Source: Schistocephalus solidus (taxonomy: Eukaryota > Platyhelminthes > Cestoda > Diphyllobothriidea > Diphyllobothriidae). Taken from it: 64,000 bases of DNA. The stretch spans positions 1-64,000 of the forward strand of contig WEDG01001385.1 of assembly GCA_017591395.1 (NCBI GenBank), read 5' to 3'. The position numbers and the translations under genes are program-made. Positions 33,660 to 44,299 of this stretch are shown in pieces; position 1 is the first letter of the stretch, and each line of letters opens with the position of its first letter. The notes under the pieces were generated by a model. The model was not told where the DNA came from, made no database searches, and saw only the letters and a program-made list of their open reading frames with translations.

Positions 33660-34757
33660 TTGTCGGTGACAACCATCAGCCCTCATCTTAGCATAGATGG
33701 CCACGATATAAATGTACCTGGCGTTGTTAAGGACCTGGGCATATCATATTCCAACGGTCTCAATCTTTCAGAGCATTGCGCCCTGATTGTCTCAAAGCAC
33801 GCAGAACTGCCGGGTTTATCCTCCGAAATTTTTAAAACTATTGATATTAGACTTCGCCTTTATAAAATGTACGTTAGACCTGGCCTGGAATACTGCTCGT
33901 TTCTATTTAGCCTTCTGCGCGCTAGCGAACGGAAGAAAATAGAATCGGTCCAACACTTCTTCACGAAAAGAATTTTATCGTTGGAGCACCGTAATCTGTC
34001 GTATCAAGAACGCTGTGGCCTTGTTAACATTGATCCCTTATGGTTTCGCCGAGTGCAGAAGGGACTATTTTTGCTTTTTAAGCTTTTGAATAATCGTACA
34101 TTTAATCCCCTTATCACTGTGAGGCAGCTTGACCATCCTCGGCGCAGCAGTCATCGCAATGTCTTTTTATTTCTTCCATTAGCTCGCACAGTTAAGTATC
34201 GACGGTTCTTTTCGATAAACGCCATGGCCATGTGGAATAAACTTCCCCATAATATAAAAGTCCAACGGAGTTATTCTTTGTTTAAGATTACCATTACTAG
34301 TTTTTTGCATTCAGAACAGTTTCCAAGAATTCTGGGCGCCGACACGGTAGAATCTCTTTTCCTGTTCGACGGAGTGCGCGGCATCTGAACTCGATCCCAG
34401 GTGTTACCTTGAGGGATACGGCACCGTCTCTGCAGCCTGCACCCGTTGACTTCTTCGGCAGACAGTGAGCGACCGTACACGGATGCTTTCTTGCCTGAGG
34501 CAGAATCCGGTTCCTAGCAAAGACAGAGAGACTGCATACAGACTGCAATTGTGTTAGCCCTTCCCTGATCTGAATTGCTATCATCCTTACAGGCGGCAGT
34601 TTTTTCTCCTGAATAACATGAAAATAGGAAAAAAACACATATAATGATATATATTCAGGAGTTTTTTTTCACTGCCAGCCTCTACCCACTGAATATTTCA
34701 CCTGACAATGCCTGTAAACCGGTATTAAATACAACTATTATTATTACTATTATTATT
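33660..34757 (+). mobile_element. Family A-type 3' half with open C-terminal frame
   Basis: The frame 33,516-34,388 is a chimera. Its first ~45 codons are family C RT, and from about 33,680 it encodes the family A C-terminal region (VVKDLGISYSNGLNLSEHC, LEYCSFLFSLLRASERKKIE, RRVQKGLFLLFKLLNNR, MWNKLPHNIKV). The 3' UTR has the AGGAGTTTTTTTTCACTGC motif at 34,658 and an (ATT)n tail at 34,729-34,757. The reading frame is unbroken from 33,680 to 34,388, unlike other family A copies here, so this insertion may be younger or better preserved. Confidence 0.72.
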
Positions 34758-35880
34758 AAAGAGGTCAAGGTCTGCTGCGGTCGAGAGTGGGGTTCCTCAG
34801 GGTTCAGTACTAGGGCCAATACTGTTTTTAATATACGTGAACGATTGTGTCAGGAATCTCGACTGTGAAGCAGCAATGTTTGCCGACGACATTAAAATCT
34901 GGAATGTAATCCAGAGCCCTGCTGACGAAGATAAACTGCAGATCAACCTAACTCGGTTGGAGGAGTGGTCGAATCATTGGCTTTTGCGGTTCAACGTCGA
35001 TAAGTGTACAATACTTCGCTTAGGCAACCCGTATGGATCTGCCGAAAGTAGAAGTTACTTTCTCAACGGTGAAGCCTTAAAAGACGTGGAAACCCAAAAG
35101 GACCTTGGTGTGCTGATGACCACCACCTTAAAACCATCGTCTCACTGCTCGAAAGTGGGCGAAGAGGGCAATTTCGGTGTTGCATGCCATCAGACGAGCC
35201 TTTTGGATTTCGATGAAGATCTTTTTTGCTAAGACCTTTGGAACATTCATTAGGCCACATTTGGAATATGCTATGCACGCCTGGAAAACCCTGGACAGTT
35301 CAAGATCAGAACTGCCTCGAAAAGAGTCCAGAGGAAAGCCACCAAAAATGGTTAGAAGTCAAAGCTCCTTGCCATATCCCACCCGCCTAATGAATCTTAA
35401 TCTGTTCCCTTTGAGTTATAGGCAAATGCGTGGTGATCTCCTGCAGACATTCCGCATTGTGAAGGGATTGGATTGTTGCCTGGAATTCTCGGACTTCTTT
35501 GAATTTGCCACCACGACCCATCTCCGAGGTCACCCATTGAAACTGCGTGTCCAGCAGGCGAGACTGGATGTGCGCAAGTTCTCCTTCTCTGTCAGAGTGG
35601 TTAAACCATGGAATGCCCTCCCTGAAGACGTTGTGATGTCACCATCGCTGGAAAGCTTTAAAAGGAACCTTGACAGTTTTATGTTCCGCAACGAGCCTGA
35701 GCGATGAGGCATTTATCTTAACCCTCGAGAGTCGTGCACCACTTGTCAAATTTTATGACCGCCTTTTGTACCTTGGCAACCCACACGGTTTCTCTGTATA
35801 CCGCACTTAATTTTACGTTACAAATAGGGTACTCAAAGGCCCATGCCTATTTCCCTCAATAAATTGAATTGAATTGAATT
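34757..35880 (+). mobile_element. Family C non-LTR retrotransposon, 3' half
   Basis: Begins inside RT (ESGVPQGSVLGPILFLIYVND just after the ATT tail), with the FADD box in 34,837-35,232 (AMFADDIKIWNV). A C-terminal frame follows at 35,177-35,707 (TFIRPHLEYAMHAW, LNLFPLSYRQMRGDLLQTF, EFSDFFEFATTTHLRGHP, VVKPWNALPEDVV). The 3' UTR ends in the terminal hairpin (35,824-35,856) and ATTGA units to 35,880. Only one frame change separates the two blocks, making this one of the better preserved copies. Confidence 0.82.
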
Positions 35881-35957
35881 GAAACACTGTCTGCCAAATA
35901 ATACCACACATTTATTTTGAATAAGATATGATATTTTTCAACTCAGTTACTTACCAT
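35881..35957 (+). mobile_element. 3' end of the interrupted third family B unit
   Basis: GAAACACTGTCTGCCAAATA through CAACTCAGTTACTTAC matches the 3' ends of the other family B units at 31,945-32,010 and 31,045-31,110. Sequence corresponding to 31,825-31,944 is missing between 32,732 and 35,881. Confidence 0.8.
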
Positions 35958-36107
35958 AGAATTTGGGCCGAAAAGGATCTGATAACGCGAACTTCAGGAA
36001 TCACCCGTTTTACGACAGTGCGGTTACTATTGGCCATAGCTTCTTCAATTCTGAGTCCTCGCGATGCGCTGTCGTATCTGCACCTAGTAGACAAGCTGCG
36101 AATCCAA
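35958..36107. other. Unassigned spacer between family B and family A fragments
   Basis: About 150 bp with a plus-strand open frame (TTVRLLLAIASSILSPRDAL) that matches none of the element families in this window. It could be a fragment of a further element or the original locus. I cannot decide. Confidence 0.3.
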
Positions 36108-37750
36108 ACGTCGTGGCAAAATAAAATTAGGAACGGTGGATTCCAAAGCGTAGGGCTTGACAATTTTGTTTGGCACAAATTCCAGGATGTTATTGGAAAC
36201 GACCGACATGAAGTCACAAAGACTTGCTTCGTCGTTCATGGAAAAGAGATGCGAGGTCAAAAGCATGAAAGGTAGGAAAGGCGCTAGCCTTTTTCGATGA
36301 GACAATCGGAAGGCAACAGTGAATAAATGTATGATCACTCTGTAAAAGGCCCTGCTTAAAATAAACGAAGAGGGGAGCAATGGCGTTAGTTAAAATCAGG
36401 TCTAAAATATGTTTGTCTCTCGTTGAAGAACGGACAAGCTGGAACCAATTTGAAAAATTAATGGTATCGAGGAAAGGCTGAAAGCTGGGTGGACAAAAGT
36501 TTAAAATCCAGTCAAGTTCAGGAAAATTAAAATCCACAGCGATTATTTTAATGTTTAAATTGGACTCCGAAATCAATTTTAAATCAAAGTTTTGCATCAC
36601 CGTCGGATGATGAATTGGGAGGGTTGTCAATACATCCGAGAATCGCCTTTTGCCGGGGCGACAGGATAATGGATGCGAAGCAGTAATTACCAGAGAATGA
36701 AGTAACATCTAGATCAAACGGGAAGTGCTTACATGAAGCTTTAATACAGAGAAGACAACAACCCCCACGCTTGCTAATGCCGTCCTGACGGTAGAAATCA
36801 CACTGGTCTATGACAAGCAAGGAGTCGGAAATTAAGGGATGGGTCCAAAATTCAGTTACACATAAAACATCGTGCATTAACTGGAAATCAATGGCTTTCA
36901 GCTGGGCCATCTTATTTATAACAGATCTAGCGTAGTTCGAGTATCCGCACTAGGGTTATCGTTATTTATAAAAAAAGGAAGGCTTGGTGGTGGAGAAGTA
37001 AACTGAAGATAGGAAGGGGCGGGTGGAAAGTAAAATTGCTGCGGTCTACAATTAGCTAAGCTGTTACTGTTAACTAAATTAGGATTATTGTAGAGAAACA
37101 TATTTGGGTGGTATCCACTGAGAGGAAGGTTATTTTCTAAGTTAGCGAAAATAGGAGAAGGCCTTAAAATAGGATTTGAGGAATATTTGAATGATATGGG
37201 GTGGAGAATAAGATTTGAAAATGGAACAAATTGTTTTGGAAAACTGTTACTATAAGGGGTAGAGTTCATAAATTGGGGAGCCGGAGCAGTTTTTGGTTGG
37301 GATAAACGCTAAGAAGATTTTGGGTATGTATAGTAGATGCTGGAGGGTTAGGAGGTTTCCCAACTGCAATTATATTTTTATTTTTGGAACTTAAATTAGG
37401 AGCATACTTAGACTTGACCAGGTTATTAATAAATTTAGAAGATTGAAGAGCTGAGACCGGAGTGGATAGCGTGGAATGGGAACGAGGCGGACTTTTCCAA
37501 GTTTTTACGACAACGTCAACGATAGTAATACAAGGAAAACTACTTTGAAACTGAGAAGCAGTCGGTCTTGGCACTTTAGACAGAGTCACTGATATTGAAG
37601 ACGGGCTTGCGACATGGTCAATAGCTACTGAGTTTGAAATTCCTATTCGCGAGAAAGAAGGTGTTAATTGATTCGTTGGAAGAAAAGTGGGAGGTGAAGT
37701 TAATGTTAATGCCTGGTACGGCTGCGAGAGGTGCTGTTTTAGGGGATGAA
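36108..37750 (-). mobile_element. Family A non-LTR retrotransposon copy A3, 5' part only
   Basis: On the minus strand it carries the ORF1-like region (37,589-36,916), endonuclease (36,910-36,214, with CVTEFWTHPLIS, SKRGGCCLLCIKAS, DFNFPELDW and LQSDHTFIHCCLPIV) and the start of the RT linker. Homology to A2 stops at TTGCCACGAC (36,108). It therefore has a 5' end but no RT, the reverse of usual LINE truncation, so its 3' part was deleted or rearranged. Confidence 0.8.
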
Positions 37751-38415
37751 TACATAGGTCAAGTTGTTTATGATAGCGTGTCTGAGCGTCTAAGGCTGAT
37801 TAAGGATTTCTTTTCCACTGCTGATGACTTCCACTGTATTTACACCTCGACATTGCTGGCTTCTAAGATTTGAATGATTAATTGTTTTTGCTTAGACCCT
37901 TTAGATTTAGTTTATTTTGGTGTTATGCGTAGGCTTCTCAACTTGTGGCTTAGAAGCCTAAGATAAAATGCAAATAGGCTCTCCAATGAGTATTTGAGCA
38001 TAATGAAAGATTAAAAGCTCTTAATGCATTCTTGCTGTGGCAATTTTCGTGGTGTAAAAAGTATCTTAGCAGTTTACATACATGAAAGGGTATAGGACTG
38101 CGTCAGTTCCTGGTCTATACAGGTATAATTTTCTATGAGGGTGTTCTTCCAAAGAAATATTCGAAGCGATTTCTGATATTTTTGACAGCTGAACGCTGTC
38201 TTGTTCACTACAATTGGTTTTGACAATGGGTACCATACACTCAGCGTTTGCTGAAAATCTTCGTACATAAATAATCCTTATTATATCGTGTCTGGAATTG
38301 TGTACAATGTTCACAGCATTGTTCATTTACCGGACGATGTCAAATGGCTATTGAATCTCGTGCTTGGAGGTCTATAATTTTTGTTGAGCCATTGGTTATT
38401 TCATTATGCCTATCA
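37751..38415. other. Stretch without recognised gene
   Basis: Short open frames on both strands have no recognisable domain. The right end may be an intron leading to the candidate exon at 38,416. Confidence 0.35.
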
Positions 38416-38605
38416 GGACTTTCTTAGAGGCCAATATGAGGCCACATACCATAAAAGGGATCCTGAAAATCCTATTGGCCATGCCTTGTTTCATTGTATC
38501 TTCACTGTAGGATTTATGTGTACCCATTGGTCCATTTTACATAAACCTATCAAATTCATTTGGAGAACACGGAAATACCGAGGAGAATTGATGTTCATAA
38601 CCTAA
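38416..38605 (+). CDS. Candidate terminal exon of a small single-membrane-span protein
   Basis: A splice acceptor (ATTATGCCTATCAG) precedes an open frame DFLRGQYEATYHKRDPENPIG, then a hydrophobic span (HALFHCIFTVGFMCTHW), a basic tail (RTRKYRG) and a stop at 38,605. A poly(A) signal AATAAA lies at about 38,939. The layout of an R-G-x-Y motif, one membrane span and a basic RKY-type C-terminus resembles subunit f of mitochondrial ATP synthase. This is only a resemblance of layout, and I do not assert the function. Upstream exons were not found. It could be a chance open frame. Confidence 0.35.
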
Positions 38606-39409
38606 GACCAGAGAATGCCTTGCTGACGCCTCCTCACGTCCTCACCGCTCTCTCTCCTACGGACCTACCAAGGATCCTCCCCAGGACAGCCAGTCCCCTC
38701 CAAAGGAAATCTTTCAGTTCTTATCCCGTGAGAACCTCCGACCCGTCTCCGGATTTAACATATTATCTTCCTTATCTTCCCTTGGAGACAGTCTTGTTCT
38801 TATCTGGATTTGGGCACTTGGGATTCAACGCATACTGCAACTGGGTTTATAATAGAGCAACAAGCATGAACGATGCCCACGCGTCCGATTGAATTTAACT
38901 TTCATTCGAATCAACCGCAGGTGAATCTATCTCTGTCGAATAAACATTATCGAGAGTCCATAACTGACATATTATTCTTGAACCTAAAAATTATTAACAT
39001 GAAACTTTAATGGATTTACAGTATAGTTATTTTATTTCGAATTTCGCTATTAGTATATCTTTGTAAGCATTTTTTTACTTAAAAAACTCCCCATCACGCA
39101 CACTATTGTCGAACCGTAGAAACAAAACTAAGACCAATATTTCACGAAAGGGAGGAGCGTTTCATGATTTTTCGTGTGTTCTACGGGGATAAACGGCGCC
39201 CAAGAGGTTACGTATCAATAAATATGCTAGAGGGTGGTGGCCGCAGCTTGGATCATAGCTAACACAACGTGGACCTCCATGCTACACAATCCATCACACA
39301 TCCCCTGATCGCAGCCTACATTTGAAAATGGTTTGTGAATAGTAGCATAAATGCTGTGCAGAACTCACTTTTAGTTGGTAAGCCACCTTAAGAGTAACCA
39401 GAGAGACCA
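38606..39409. other. Stretch without recognised gene
   Basis: Contains the candidate 3' UTR and AATAAA of the preceding exon, then AT-rich sequence with no domain-bearing open frame up to the family Z fragment. Confidence 0.4.
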
Positions 39410-42170
39410 CTGCTGACTTACGTGAGAGGTTTTGATGCTGAATGGTGATGGCGGAGTGCAAGTGTGATGCATGCGTGTGGGACGTGCCTGCTGTCCTTTA
39501 CCACAGATTTTGTGAAGTAGCATATGGCCAAGTAGGCCCGTGGGGTGCGTGAAGGTGCGCGGGCAGTGTGGCGGACATGTTGAGTATATTTAGAGGGCCC
39601 AGGCAATGGTTCACCAGCTTCAATGCGATGGATTCCCTAGTGACTGACCAGACCAAGACATGAGGTGAAGGTGCGATAACAGTGAAGACAGGATAGGTTG
39701 GGAGATGCTAACTAAGTGGTGATGCTGCTGTTTTTTTCTTGTGGTGATGAAGACGGTTGTGCTCATGGGAGGCCTGAGGATAGTACGGTTAATGGGTGTG
39801 CAATAAGTGTTCGGTGTGTCGTTATTGCGGTGTATTCCGCTGTCATGGATGCGGAAATTACTTAATAGGCCCGTATGGTTAAGTGAATGCACGAGGGCAA
39901 TTAGGGCATTGGAGGCGGCGTTCTCTACTTTGGTTTGGTGCTCCAGACACTGGTTCACCAGAATCCATGCGATTTATTCGCAAGCGACCGATTAGGTCGA
40001 TGCTTGGGGTGAATACGTGATCAGAATATGGACAGATTAGACTCGAGACCCCATCGCTTGTAATGGCGGTGGTATTGGTATGCGAGGTAGCCGGCGGTTG
40101 GTTGAAAGAGGTGAGATTGGGAGAATTTATGCCAGTTGTGATCATTGCTGTGATTGACGTGGGGTTGCGGGAGGGAGGATGGTTTGTTTGACCAGAGGGG
40201 CGGGATATCCATAGAGTGATGACCGGTGGCGTGAGGTGGCCGCCATCGTGTGGTAGAAGCAAGGTTGACAGATGGGATTTCGCTAGCTCAGAGGTTAATG
40301 CTAAGGGATTGTTGTTGCATTGAGTTCAAAGATATCCGATCAGGCCGATTCGCGCGTGGAATGTGCGTTGACAGCCTGGGCACGTTGGCAGAGCTTGGGC
40401 ATTTACGTTGTTGATCCACGGGGCTTGTGACTTGCAAACCACCCTTTTGTCGTTCGCATCGGTGATCCATTTGGCTTCATATATTGTTCCTCCAATCTTT
40501 TCGGATCTTCTCCATGTCGGTCTTTCCTGGGCGAGGTCCTCCCAAGACGCAAGGTTGAATTTGCAATTGCTTCAGAGATTTCTTCAAAGTGTCCTTGTAG
40601 CGTCATTTTTGACCTCCCTGTCGGTGAGCACCCGTTGCGACATCTCCGTAGAAAAGTCGTTTGTGTAGTCGCTCTTCGTCCATTCTCACCGGGTGGCCGC
40701 TTCTTCGCAGTTAAACTTGACTCAGCATGGCGCGGATGCTGGGGATTCCGGTCCATTCCAGGAATTCCGTATCCGGGATCCTGTCTTGCTTTATCAGTTT
40801 CAGTATTCTGCGGAGGCAGCTGAGTTGGAAGTTATTCATATTCCTGACTGGATTGAAGAAGACTATCCAGGTCTTCGCTCCATAAGGGAGTGTCGTCAAG
40901 ACGATGGCCTTGTACATCTTCGGTTTGGTGTTAATTTGTAGGCCATGGCGATTCCATATAGAGGGTTGCGGCTGGCCGAAGTCCTGACTGGCTTTGGAGA
41001 TCAGTTGAGCAACCTTATCATCGATTCCCGTCTTGTGTGAAAGCGTGTTTCCCAGATAGGCGAACTTTTCCACAATTTCGATTTTGGTGGCATTGACATG
41101 TATTCGAGCAGCATTTTATTCCATACCCCGTGGTGGGTGGTGCATGCCGTGTTGATTGTTGAGCCGAAATTCGTGCACTTGGGGGCGAATAAATCTATGC
41201 TCCTCTTAATGTCCTCTTCCGCTACGTTGTTGAGGGCGAAATCCTCCGCGAAAAGCAGGTTGTGGACTGTAGTCGTAGAAAAACGCGTCGAGGCCTGCAT
41301 ATGCCGTAAATTGAGAAGGTACCCATAAGTTCTTTATACGATACGGATTCCAGGTTACTCGTTACGATAGGCATGCATCAGCATGGCAGGAAAAATGAAT
41401 ATGAAGAGAGTGTGGTGCAGTACGCAGCCCTATTTAAATCTGTTGATCTATGGAAATGCTCGGAAACCGTCCCGTTCTCAGTGACGCATGCCATCGTACC
41501 ACCGTGGAGCTGAAGCAGGATGCGCGTGTACCGCTCATGACAGCCAAATTTATGCAGGATATTCCAGTCCATCATGATTCCCTACGTCAGATCCACGAAG
41601 GCGGTGTATACGTCGGTTTGCATCTCCTGGTACTTCCCTTGCAACTGCCGAACAGCGAAAATCCTGTCGGTTTCTGGGAACATTGCCTGTTCTAACTTAC
41701 CGCTTAGGCAATTGAGAAGAATTCCAACAAAAATCTACCCAGCAATGTTAGGCAGTGCGATGCCACTATTTTAATGCTTGTCAGTTCCTTTTCCGCTTGT
41801 AGAGAATGATGAGAACCGCGTCCTCGAAACACGGAGGAACTTGTCCTTGGCACCACATCTCCTGAAATAATGTTACGAGTTACGTCGTAAACCGGGAGCC
41901 GTGCGCTTAAAGACTTCCGCCTGGTTTGCATTGGATCACGGTGCTTTCCCGATCAAAAGTTGTTGCACGGCGGGGGATCCAGGTCATTGCTCAGAGTATC
42001 TTGAGGGAGCAGGTTGATGGCAACACCAGAGATAGTTTGTGAGCAGTTGAATACACTTCAAAAGTGCTCGGCTCAGTGCTTCAGCGTTTTCGATTTCTCC
42101 ACCAGGAGCGTTTGCCTCCCTTCCGCAATATTGTAGATGAACACAACGGGTCGAAGAATTCTGTCATGAT
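39410..42170 (-). mobile_element. Family Z (RT-zinc finger) retroelement, old 5'-truncated copy
   Basis: On the minus strand, RT fragments run from about 42,170 (corresponding to the RWAEHFKSVLN region) through 41,931-41,704 and 41,575-41,378 (DWNILHKFGC...GTMACVTENGTVSE). The FAEDFALNNVAEED box (catalytic FADD changed to FAED) lies near 41,250, followed by 41,073-40,711 (FAYLGNTLSHKTGIDDKVAQ, LRRILKL, DRIPDTE). The zinc-finger region follows in 40,470-39,420, with fingers recognisable but with many lost Cys/His. It is clearly more decayed than the two copies at 45.8-55.4 kb. Confidence 0.8.
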
Positions 42171-43670
42171 TGTTAGCAAGAGTATAGCGAAGAGTAGCCT
42201 AATTCAAAAATGATCGGGTAAAAATCCTCGTATTAGTCCGGAAAATTTTAATTTCTGCCTTTTTGTCTTTTAAATTTCTAATACGATAGATTCGCACTAC
42301 GGTTTCTAATTTTTTTAAGTTTTTCTGCAGTTCCATGCGCATTTTGCCTAGTTTATCCATTTTCACATTTCCTTTCCTTAGCGGTTGATATAGAATTGAG
42401 CTTATCAATTTTTCATGTTTAAATTTGGGTTTTTATACCGTGACCTTTTCATGTCCTTTGTCATATTTTACAAACCAAGCGATAAGGAGCACGAAATTTG
42501 GCGTATCCCTGTGTTTTTAGACTTGCGTTTGCTGTTTTCTGCTTCCGTTTGCCAATATTTTTCGATAGGTTTCACAGGTAAACCACAACACGCAGTCAGA
42601 ATCGACATTTTTTGAGATTGAAACAAGTTATTTAAGCAACTGTGGAATAAATTCTAGCCTCCTCATGAACACGTAATAGTTTTATTACTTAAAATATTTG
42701 TATTCATATTCTAGATATTATTGCGCGCGGTCTTCGGTTTCGGCCTGCCCGTCTGATCTGGTTGTGTTTGCGCGTCTTACATTCAGTACTTTCCAAATAA
42801 GAATTCTGTTTTATTTTTAAAGCGTAGTATTTTAGGGATTTTCGGCTTGTGCTTACTGTAAAGCATGTCCTACGTGCTGAGAGATTCCATGTCAAAACTC
42901 CACAAACCTAAATTCTCTTATCTTATTCGAAACGCTAAAAAGACTCAATGCACATAGCCATCATTAATAAGAATTTTGGTGCTAATCATTAATGATAATC
43001 ATAATTCCTTCCCTCAGTCCAGTCGTGCTCTAAATCTCCTTGGATGTCCTTGGAAGCTTTCCCAGCTTTGAGCAAGAAGTGACACTCAGCAGGCGGCCAA
43101 CTCTGGGACGTACATCTCATACTTGAAAGCGGTCCAGATGCCGCATGTGTGTCACCCTACAACATAGAACCAAGAGACCATTCTCAACTTGTCGACCGGA
43201 CGTTATCTAGTCATGTGCATATCTATTAAAGACAGACAGGCATTTTCGTCCTTATCTTATGGCTCGTTACGTTAAGCATTTCTTGGTGTGCTGTTAAGAG
43301 TAAAAAGGTATCTCTGGCAGCGATGGTCTCTGCCGAGTTCACGTTTGATGACATCATTTGTCTGTTTGCTATTCCTTTTTTGTTATCGACATCTCTGGCA
43401 CATCATTTTGTGTTTTTAAACACAGCTTTCCAGGGCTACTGTATTCTTTACCCTTATATTTTTCACAGTTGCTTCTGTCTATCCCTCATTTAACGTATTT
43501 TGTAGACCTTGGCTGATCACGTCTTAGTGCGTGGTACCGGTTCACGACTCCAGATTTTCGAAGGAGACAAATATTCAGAAAACCAAGAGAAACATCTGGC
43601 CTTCCCCGACTTCGACGAAATCCTCGTATAAAACTCTCTACTTGGATACAGATTTTCGTTTTTTTTATTT
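42171..43670. other. Intergenic stretch upstream of SNRPC
   Basis: No element or gene recognised. The right end (about 43,440-43,673) contains pyrimidine-rich acceptor-like sequence, including TTTTTTTTATTTCAG directly before the SNRPC start. A 5'-UTR exon may lie in this stretch but cannot be defined. Confidence 0.4.
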
Positions 43671-43673
43671 CAG
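43660..43673 (+). promoter_or_regulatory. Splice or trans-splice acceptor 2 nt before the SNRPC ATG
   Basis: A long pyrimidine run ends in TTTCAG at 43,673 and the start codon follows at 43,676. Acceptors this close to ATG are typical of spliced-leader addition in flatworms, though a normal 5'-UTR intron would look the same. Confidence 0.5.
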
Positions 43674-43675
43674 AA

Positions 43676-44282
43676 ATGCCGAAGTAAGTACCCCCCACAA
43701 ACGGGGCCTCCCTCATTTTTCGGGTGAGTTTTATTTTTTTTAGGTACTATTGTGACTACTGTGACAAGTTTCTAACGCACGATTCGCCGTCCGTGCGGAA
43801 GACACATTGTACTGGTAGAACGCATAAAAATAGCGTACGTGAGTATTACCAGAAATGGCTGGAGGAGCAGGTGCAGAAGCTGGTTGATCATGCCTGTGAG
43901 TTTCAAAATTTACTAATCCCGCTTCCTAGCTGAAGCATACAAACAAGGTAAAGTTCCACCACCAATGTTTGGAGCAGCGATGGGAATACCTCCACCGGGT
44001 ATACCCGGTCCAGGAATGCCTGCTTACCCTCCAAGATTCCCACCACTAATGAGCCTACCTCCACTAGGCATGAAACCGCCACTTATGCCACCACAGGCTC
44101 TAGTTCCAGGAATAAGATTACCTCCTGGTGGTCCAATGCCACCTACTTGGACACCCGGAGCTGGAGGCATGCCGTCTGTGCCTGTGGGTGGTGCGCCAAT
44201 GCCTTCAGCGAATATGCCAACACCTGGGATGCCTCCGATGATGCCTGCTCCTGGGGTTCCGCAAATAGGTCCCGCGCCGTAA
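43676..44282 (+). CDS. SNRPC: U1 small nuclear ribonucleoprotein C
   Basis: U1-C is the U1 snRNP protein that helps recognise 5' splice sites in the nucleus. Three exons are needed: 43,676-43,683 (ATGCCGAA), 43,744-43,895 and 43,930-44,282, giving 513 nt and 170 residues, close to the human 159. The N-terminus [20 protein letters not shown] and following [14 protein letters not shown] form the family's C2H2 zinc finger with Cys6, Cys9, His24 and His30. The helix [17 protein letters not shown] follows, and the C-terminal half is a Pro/Met/Gly-rich tail ([16 protein letters not shown]), as in animal U1-C. Introns are 60 and 34 nt. A poly(A) signal AATAAA lies just after the stop, near 44,300. 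No neighbouring gene shares the strand within the window. The coding region is complete. Confidence 0.96.
43684..43743 (+). other. 60-nt intron 1 of SNRPC
   Basis: Begins GTAAGT after the eighth coding base and ends TTTTTTTTAG. Joining restores MPK-YYCDYCD. The intron interrupts codon 3. Confidence 0.93.
43896..43929 (+). other. 34-nt spliceosomal micro-intron of SNRPC
   Basis: Runs from GTGAGTTTC to GCTTCCTAG and contains TTTACTAAT, a near-ideal branch sequence, 12 nt before the AG. Its removal joins KLVDHAS to [11 protein letters not shown], matching the family. Without removal the frame meets a stop. Confidence 0.93.
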
Positions 44283-44299
44283 TCTGAGTTTGTACAGAA

